From DATIXD01 sp035518875 (GTDB taxonomy: Bacteria; Pseudomonadota; Gammaproteobacteria; Methylococcales; Methylococcaceae), in assembly GCA_035518875.1 (NCBI GenBank), contig DATIXD010000151.1, positions 1-19,058 on the forward strand: a DNA stretch of 19,058 nt, in the 5' to 3' direction. Shown piece after piece: positions 14,772 through 19,058 of the stretch. The position numbers and the translations under genes were made by a program. How positions within the stretch are numbered: position 1 is the first letter of the stretch; every line of letters starts with the position of its first letter. The notes below the pieces were generated by a model. That model had not been told where the DNA came from. It was given only the letters and a program-made list of their open reading frames with translations, and did not search any database.

Positions 14772-15455
14772 ATGAAGATTCTCATTGTTCTCACGTCTCA
14801 TGACCAACTCGGCAACACCGGAAAGAAAACCGGTTTTTGGCTGGAAGAGTTCGCCGCTCCCTACTACGTGCTGAAGGACGGCGGTGCGTCGATCACGCTG
14901 GCCTCGCCGAAGGGCGGCCAGCCGCCGATCGATCCGATAAGCGATCTACCCGAAAATCAGACCGAATTAACAAAGCGCTTCCGCACAGATGCCGCTGCGC
15001 ATACTGAGCTTGCCAATACGGAAAAGCTAGCCGACGTATCCGCGGACGATTTCGACGCAGTCTTCTACCCCGGCGGACATGGCCCGATGTGGGACATGCC
15101 CGACAACGCGACCTCCATCGCGCTGATCGAAGCCTTCGTGAAAGCCGACAAGCCGGTCGGTGCGGTGTGTCACGCGCCGGTCGCGTTGGTCAATGTGCGC
15201 GGAAAGGACGGCGAGTATCTGGTTAAAGGCAAGCACGTAACCGGGTTCACGAATGCAGAAGAAGAAGCGGTGGGCTTGACCGCGGTCGTACCTTTCCTGT
15301 TGGAAGACCGACTAAAGGAACGGGGCGGCATCTACAGCAAGGCCGCCAACTGGGCCCCCTACGTCCAAGTGGACGGCGAGCTGGTGACCGGCCAGAACCC
15401 CGCCTCTTCGGGACCCGCAGCGGAAGAACTGCTGAAGCTGCTCCGCTCTATTTAA
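14772..15455 (+). CDS. DJ-1/PfpI superfamily protein (type 1 glutamine amidotransferase domain, Hsp31-like)
   Basis: 227 residues with the nucleophile elbow GAVCHAP (Cys133, His134) and the conserved acidic residue in GFWLEEF (about Glu25), which together form the DJ-1 family active site. YPGGHGPMWDMPD (about 99-111) is the usual loop of the Hsp31-like branch. Members of this branch act as glutathione-independent glyoxalases (glyoxalase III type) or protein chaperones under stress; which applies here is inferred only. Ribosome site AAAGGAG lies 7 bases before ATG 14772-14774. If the glyoxalase reading is right, the window holds both glutathione-dependent (gloB) and glutathione-independent methylglyoxal routes. 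Confidence 0.92.
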   Translation: MKILIVLTSHDQLGNTGKKTGFWLEEFAAPYYVLKDGGASITLASPKGGQPPIDPISDLPENQTELTKRFRTDAAAHTELANTEKLADVSADDFDAVFYPGGHGPMWDMPDNATSIALIEAFVKADKPVGAVCHAPVALVNVRGKDGEYLVKGKHVTGFTNAEEEAVGLTAVVPFLLEDRLKERGGIYSKAANWAPYVQVDGELVTGQNPASSGPAAEELLKLLRSI

Positions 15456-15602
15456 GCTGATGTGAATGAACAGCAGGCAATGATCAGTCCGTAGCGTGCG
15501 GCGGTCGGTGCCAAACAGGCGCTGCACCCGACCGGCGCCGTGCCGTATCACCGTTTCGCACGCGATCAAGTCTTGCAGCGTCCCCTGGCGGGTGAGCTGG
15601 TC

Positions 15603-15828
15603 GTGCGTGGCACAAAGCTGGTCGGATGAAAGTCCCGACGCCCTGTTTTCGTACAGCCGAAGGTCGACGCCAGGTCAGACGTGGTAATTATGGCTTCGTG
15701 ATCACGGGTGAGATGAGTTTTGACAGACGTCGAACTCATCTATCAGAAAGGACGCCGGTCGTCGTCGAACACACCCTGGTTCTTGGATTACCTGGCGTCA
15801 AGAACTACAGTCGGGATTGAGACAATCC
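15603..15828 (+). ncRNA. Candidate structured RNA; possible 5' fragment of a group II intron
   Basis: A run of simple stems in order along the plus strand: GTGC/GCAC at 15603-15612; GTCGG/CCGAC enclosing ATGAAAGTC; CTGT/ACAG; a perfect 9-bp stem AGATGAGTT (15711-15719) with AACTCATCT (15733-15741); a perfect 7-bp stem GTTCTTG (15779-15785) with CAAGAAC (15799-15805); and GGATTG (15814-15819) with CAATCC (15823-15828). The 5' GTGCG, the GATGAAAGTCCC block and the lack of coding potential resemble the start of bacterial group II introns. No reverse transcriptase, domain V or 3' end is visible, so if it is an intron it is truncated. Other structured RNAs are possible. Confidence 0.35.
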
Positions 15829-15840
15829 GCATGATTGAAC

Positions 15841-15996
15841 TCAAGCACGCCTAAATGCTGCAGAAAAGTCCAAAGCCAATGATATCGGCTTGCAGGCCGC
15901 GAGAAAGGCCAGCATCAATACGCCCGTAACGGTCCAGGATAGCCAACCGATTACGTTCACAATCGCGTTGAATGCGAGTTCGTCGACCGTGTTCAT
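15841..15996 (-). CDS. Possible 51-residue single-pass membrane protein
   Basis: ATG 15994-15996 is preceded on the minus strand by GGGGAGTAAAGAAA, a convincing ribosome site. The frame runs 51 codons to TGA at 15841-15843. The peptide begins MNTVDELAFNAIVNVIGWL, followed by a hydrophobic stretch (about residues 10-34, ending VTGVLMLAFLAACK), and ends DFSAAFRRA. An acidic N-terminus, one helix and a basic end suggest a small inner-membrane protein with the N-terminus outside. No family recognised. A second minus-strand frame of 76 codons overlaps it in another phase but has no ribosome site. Confidence 0.45.
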   Translation of the reverse strand: MNTVDELAFNAIVNVIGWLSWTVTGVLMLAFLAACKPISLALDFSAAFRRA

Positions 15997-16194
15997 TTTC
16001 TTTACTCCCCAATGGAAATTTGAAGAGAGACGCTAATTTCGACGGGACAGCGAAGGAATGCTCCAAATCACTGACGCGCACCAGCGACTCCCGGTATCGT
16101 CTAATCGGGAGCCTAAGATCATCTTTTATGCCATATCGTAAGCGATTGATAAATCGGGTGTAATTTGTTTCACGCTAGTATTAATTTCAAAGTG

Positions 16195-16214
16195 ACCTGA
16201 CAAGCTTGTCAGGT
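16195..16214. promoter_or_regulatory. Perfect 20-bp palindrome, candidate operator
   Basis: ACCTGACAAGCTTGTCAGGT reads identically on both strands with no central gap, about 290 bp upstream of the bcsA frame. Flanks are AT-rich on the left. Gapless dyads of this size are typical binding sites for homodimeric repressors such as the TetR family. A short-loop terminator would normally need unpaired loop bases and a T-run, which are absent. No regulator gene is adjacent. Confidence 0.5.
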
Positions 16215-16302
16215 CCTGAGGGTGTCCGTTGTCAGTGGACGAAGGCGACGATCGACCAGGATAAACCGACCGGATTGAACGGATACCGCCATGGATTAAT
16301 CT

Positions 16303-16465
16303 CCAACTTGTAAGGCAGAGAAGTTGGTCTATAGTTGCACCGTGTTTTGGAAACGGTGCTCGGTTCATCGCCTTTGTTGGTCGCGTACAACAAGGGCTGC
16401 GTAAAGCCATAACGGCGACAATCGGAACTCCGCCTACCGCGCTGATACGAGTCGGCGTAGGGCGG
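16303..16465 (+). ncRNA. Candidate structured leader upstream of bcsA
   Basis: Successive stems on the plus strand: CCAACTT (16303-16309) with AAGTTGG (16321-16327); GCACCGT (16337-16343) with ACGGTGC (16353-16359); CCTTTGTTG (16371-16379) with CAACAAGGG (16388-16396, one G-U pair); and CCGCCTAC (16430-16437) with GTAGGGCGG (16457-16465, one bulge). They lie 40-200 bases before the first possible bcsA start. A c-di-GMP riboswitch would be an attractive idea before a cellulose synthase, but the conserved GEMM-I core is not present. The structure is therefore unassigned. Confidence 0.35.
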
Positions 16466-16501
16466 CCACGGAGCCAAAAGCGTTAATCATCATCGGTTTT
16501 G

Positions 16502-19058
16502 TTGGTAAGAAGTGCAGGAAAACCTGTCGCGGTTCAGCAAAACCTGGATTCTTCTCGGAATACCTTCTCAATCTTGACAAACACGTTGTTCTTTTTCGCC
16601 TTCATCTGTCTGGCGGCGGTGTTGCTTTACCTAGCGATCGTCCCCGTCGACTTGCCGGTCCAATACTATTTGGCTTGGGGTTTGGTGGCCGTGTTGGTTC
16701 TTTTGCACAACCGGCCGAGACGGGGCTGGTTTCGCTTGGTTTATTTGGGTGCGGCGGCCTTCGTCGTATTCCGCTACCTGAGCTGGCGGACGTTTTTCAC
16801 CCTGGGCTACAACGATGTTCTCAGCTTCATCGGCAGCGTCACCCTTTACGTGGCCGAGCTGTATGGCATCGTCATGTTCCTCTTGAGCCTGTTCGTCAAT
16901 GCGCGCCCCATCCTGCGACAACTTGCCCCGCTGCCCGAATCGGATGATGCCTACCCCGGTGTGGATGTTCTGATCCCCACCTATGACGAGGACATATCGC
17001 TGGTGAAAACCACCCTGGTCGCAGCCACATCCATTGATTATCCCCGCCACAAATTGAATGTTTACCTGCTGGACGACGGAGGTACCGATGCCAAGGTCAA
17101 CTCGTCCGATCCGCAGCGAGCCGAAGCCGCAAGCCGCAGACGAGCGGTTTTGAGCCAACTTTGCCGGGAAGTCGGGGCCAATTATCTGACTCGTGCGGAC
17201 AACCATAAAGCCAAGAGCGGAAATCTGAATGCGGCGTTGCAGCACGTACGTGGCGAACTGCTGCTGGTTCTCGACGCCGATCATGTGCCGGCGCGGGATT
17301 TTTTGCGCAAGACGGTGGGCTATTTTCTGCAGGATGAAAGATTATTTCTGGTGCAAACCCCCCATTGCTTCGTCAACCCGGACCCGATCGAGAAAAACCT
17401 CGAAATATTCAAAAGAATGCCCTCGGAAAACGCCATGTTCTACGGCGCCGTTCAGCCGGGACTGGATTTTTGGGGCTCCTCATTCTTTTGCGGTTCGGCC
17501 GCGGTCCTTCGGCGTGAGGCGCTCGACGAATGCGGCGGATTTGCCGGTGATTCCATCACCGAAGATGCGGAAACCGCACTCAAGTTACACAGTCGCGAAT
17601 GGCGTTCCATCTATTTGAATGAACCCTTGATTTCCGGCTTGCACCCGGAGACCTTCACTAGTTTCATGATCCAGCGCATGCGTTGGGCTCAGGGTATGGT
17701 GCAGATTTTTCTGATGCAAAATCCCTTGCGAGCCAAGGGACTGCGCCCATGGCAACGGTTGAGTTATCTCTCCAACATGCTGTTTTGGTTTTTCCCTTTT
17801 TCTCGGGTGATTTTTCTCATCACCCCCATGCTTTATCTGCTGTTCGATCTGCATATCTACAATGCCGGCATCGAGGAGGTGTTCGGTTACGCCCTGCCTT
17901 ATCTTTGGGCATTGGGAGCAAGCTCCAGTTATCTGTTCGGGCGGTTTCGCTGGTTCATGGTTTCGGATGTTTATGAGACCTTGCAATCCCTGTTTTCACT
18001 TCGGGCGGTAGTCGCCACGCTGCGCAATCCCCGCGCCCCGCGCTTCAATGTGACGCCTAAGCAGGAACAGGTGGAGAACGATTTCATTTCCCCCTTGGCC
18101 GCGCCCTTTTATCTCTTGGCGGTATCGATGTTGATCGCGCTGTTCTTCGGCATTTGGCGCTACTGGCAGGGGTGGGGCGAAAAGGACATTCTGCTGGTCA
18201 CCATGGCCTGGCTTACCATAAATCTGCTGGTCATTCTGGCCAGTCTGGGCGCGCTCTACGAAAGACGACAAAGACGCAGTAGCCCCAGGATTCCGGTAAG
18301 CTTTGAGGCGCAGCTGGAGTGCGCCGAGGCGCGCTATGCTTTGCGGATCAACGATATCTCCCTGGGCGGCGCCAGCGCCATTCTCATTCCGCAACTGTCC
18401 CCGCAAACGGAAGCTCGTTCCGCCGTCACTCTGGGGGACCGGCGCACGACGGATGACCGCCGCAGTCATCCCCGCTTCCCCCTGAACCTGGATGCCGAGC
18501 TAGTCATCGGCAAGGCGCGCTATTCATCCATCGAGATTCGTGACGTTTCTCTGGGCGGGGCCAAGCTTTCCAGGTTTCCGTTCGGGCTGGCCCGATCGGG
18601 CACGACGGGCTTTCTCAAGGTGTTTCATCCCGTGTCGCAGCGTCAGTACAGTTTTCCTATCGTCGTCCGCAATCGGTACGCGGACAAGGAAGATCTGTCG
18701 GTGGGCGTGGAGTTTATGCAAGTGGAACGACGCAAGCTACCTCATTTGCCGGTAAACAGAGATGCTGAATCGATCGTCGAGGAGGCACGCATCGCGCAGC
18801 AAATCAGACATATTTTCGCGGGCGGCGTGGGGTCGGCGAACAAGCGTCCGAGTCTCCCGGATACCGGCGAAACCGTCAAAATGCGGGTGTTCAATACGGC
18901 ATTGGGCCAAGAGTGTACCCTCATGGTGAGCCTGGTCAATCACCGCGCAGGCGCCGATCGGCATACGCTGGGTTTGCAGTTCAAGCCCAGCAATCTGAAC
19001 GACTATCGATTGTTGATCATGCTCGTGTACGGGGACAGCCACAGGATCCAAGGGATGT
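16502..19058 (+). CDS. bcsA: Cellulose synthase catalytic subunit BcsA (UDP-forming), C-terminus off the window
   Basis: Inner-membrane processive glycosyltransferase that polymerises UDP-glucose into cellulose and is switched on by c-di-GMP. Counting from TTG 16502: helices about 29-46, 53-68 and further segments to ~135; the GT2 domain has LDDGG (about 190), LDADH (about 257), TED (about 353) and QRMRW (about 391). The gating loop FNVTPK is near 516. After the last helix comes RRQRR (about 590), then NDISLGG (about 617), the c-di-GMP-binding PilZ signature. A second RRSHPRF (about 653) with RDVSLGG (about 680) follows, which is unusual. An in-frame TAA at 16484-16486 limits the start to a non-ATG codon: TTG 16499, 16502 or 16574. 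None has a good ribosome site. The frame continues through the right edge; the bcsB gene would be expected next. Confidence 0.92.
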   Translation, partial: MVRSAGKPVAVQQNLDSSRNTFSILTNTLFFFAFICLAAVLLYLAIVPVDLPVQYYLAWGLVAVLVLLHNRPRRGWFRLVYLGAAAFVVFRYLSWRTFFTLGYNDVLSFIGSVTLYVAELYGIVMFLLSLFVNARPILRQLAPLPESDDAYPGVDVLIPTYDEDISLVKTTLVAATSIDYPRHKLNVYLLDDGGTDAKVNSSDPQRAEAASRRRAVLSQLCREVGANYLTRADNHKAKSGNLNAALQHVRGELLLVLDADHVPARDFLRKTVGYFLQDERLFLVQTPHCFVNPDPIEKNLEIFKRMPSENAMFYGAVQPGLDFWGSSFFCGSAAVLRREALDECGGFAGDSITEDAETALKLHSREWRSIYLNEPLISGLHPETFTSFMIQRMRWAQGMVQIFLMQNPLRAKGLRPWQRLSYLSNMLFWFFPFSRVIFLITPMLYLLFDLHIYNAGIEEVFGYALPYLWALGASSSYLFGRFRWFMVSDVYETLQSLFSLRAVVATLRNPRAPRFNVTPKQEQVENDFISPLAAPFYLLAVSMLIALFFGIWRYWQGWGEKDILLVTMAWLTINLLVILASLGALYERRQRRSSPRIPVSFEAQLECAEARYALRINDISLGGASAILIPQLSPQTEARSAVTLGDRRTTDDRRSHPRFPLNLDAELVIGKARYSSIEIRDVSLGGAKLSRFPFGLARSGTTGFLKVFHPVSQRQYSFPIVVRNRYADKEDLSVGVEFMQVERRKLPHLPVNRDAESIVEEARIAQQIRHIFAGGVGSANKRPSLPDTGETVKMRVFNTALGQECTLMVSLVNHRAGADRHTLGLQFKPSNLNDYRLLIMLVYGDSHRIQGM

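Larger units (their letters stand above)
15456..16501. other. Hairpin-rich 1.05-kb gap between the DJ-1-like gene and bcsA; no large gene
   Basis: Neither strand carries a recognisable protein of more than about 50 residues. The stretch starts with an imperfect hairpin (GGTCGGTGC 15503-15511 with GCACCCGACC 15524-15533), which may end the upstream transcript. It then contains a chain of stems at 15603-15828, a possible minus-strand small gene at 15841-15996, a perfect palindrome at 16195-16214 and a second chain of stems at 16303-16465. Each is listed separately. Confidence 0.6.

Noticed and set aside
15312..15569. 85-codon minus-strand frame after the DJ-1-like gene
   Set aside because: Half of it is antisense to the DJ-1-like gene and the rest overlaps a hairpin. 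No family or ribosome site was recognised.
16126..16477. Two overlapping minus-strand frames of 81-94 codons upstream of bcsA
   Set aside because: Their translations look random, have no ribosome site and run across the palindrome and hairpin cluster.
16574..16602. TTGACA at 16574-16579 as a promoter -35 element
   Set aside because: The hexamer 17 bases downstream is CGCCTT, not a -10, and the site lies inside or at the start of the bcsA coding frame.

Overview
The window is about 19 kb of GC-rich, gene-dense bacterial chromosome. The protein families (TrxC, CbpA/CbpM, HemJ, Tim44-like, cellulose synthase BcsA) fit a Gammaproteobacterium. An aquatic or soil relative of the methane-oxidising Methylococcales is my guess from overall protein style, not a demonstrated assignment. 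No rRNA, tRNA, CRISPR array, phage gene or intact transposase gene is visible.

Layout, left to right. Positions 1-2711, minus strand: the N-terminal 290 codons of a Sad/GabD-type succinate-semialdehyde dehydrogenase, then (further upstream on that strand) an SRPBCC-fold protein and an Amt ammonium transporter. Positions 3095-6440, minus strand: a protein quality-control run of a possible small gene, cbpA (DnaJ-like co-chaperone), cbpM (its modulator), trxC (zinc thioredoxin) and a DegP/HtrA-like periplasmic protease. A pair of near-identical ~31-bp hairpin repeats lies between cbpM and trxC. Facing away from this run on the plus strand are two tandem Hsp20 genes (6645-7491), so positions 3095-7491 form a divergent stress and folding island.

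Positions 7910-10286, minus strand: a membrane-anchored MutS-type ATPase that is tightly coupled to glyoxalase II (gloB). Plus strand from 10595: a DUF6524-like membrane protein, a possible 31-codon membrane peptide, a Tim44-domain protein, a TlpA-type thioredoxin and HemJ (protoporphyrinogen oxidase); the last two are almost certainly co-translated. Then come pirin (13723-14592) and a DJ-1/PfpI-family protein (14772-15455).

Positions 15456-16501 have no convincing large gene. They contain a series of perfect hairpins starting with GTGCG (possibly a group II intron 5' fragment), a possible 51-codon membrane protein on the minus strand, a perfect 20-bp palindrome and a second hairpin cluster that leads directly into bcsA. 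bcsA runs off the right edge. It has no ATG in its N-terminal region and carries two PilZ-like signatures where one is usual. The most unusual items are this hairpin-rich gap, the double PilZ-like BcsA tail, the membrane MutS-like/GloB pair and the boxed repeat between cbpM and trxC.
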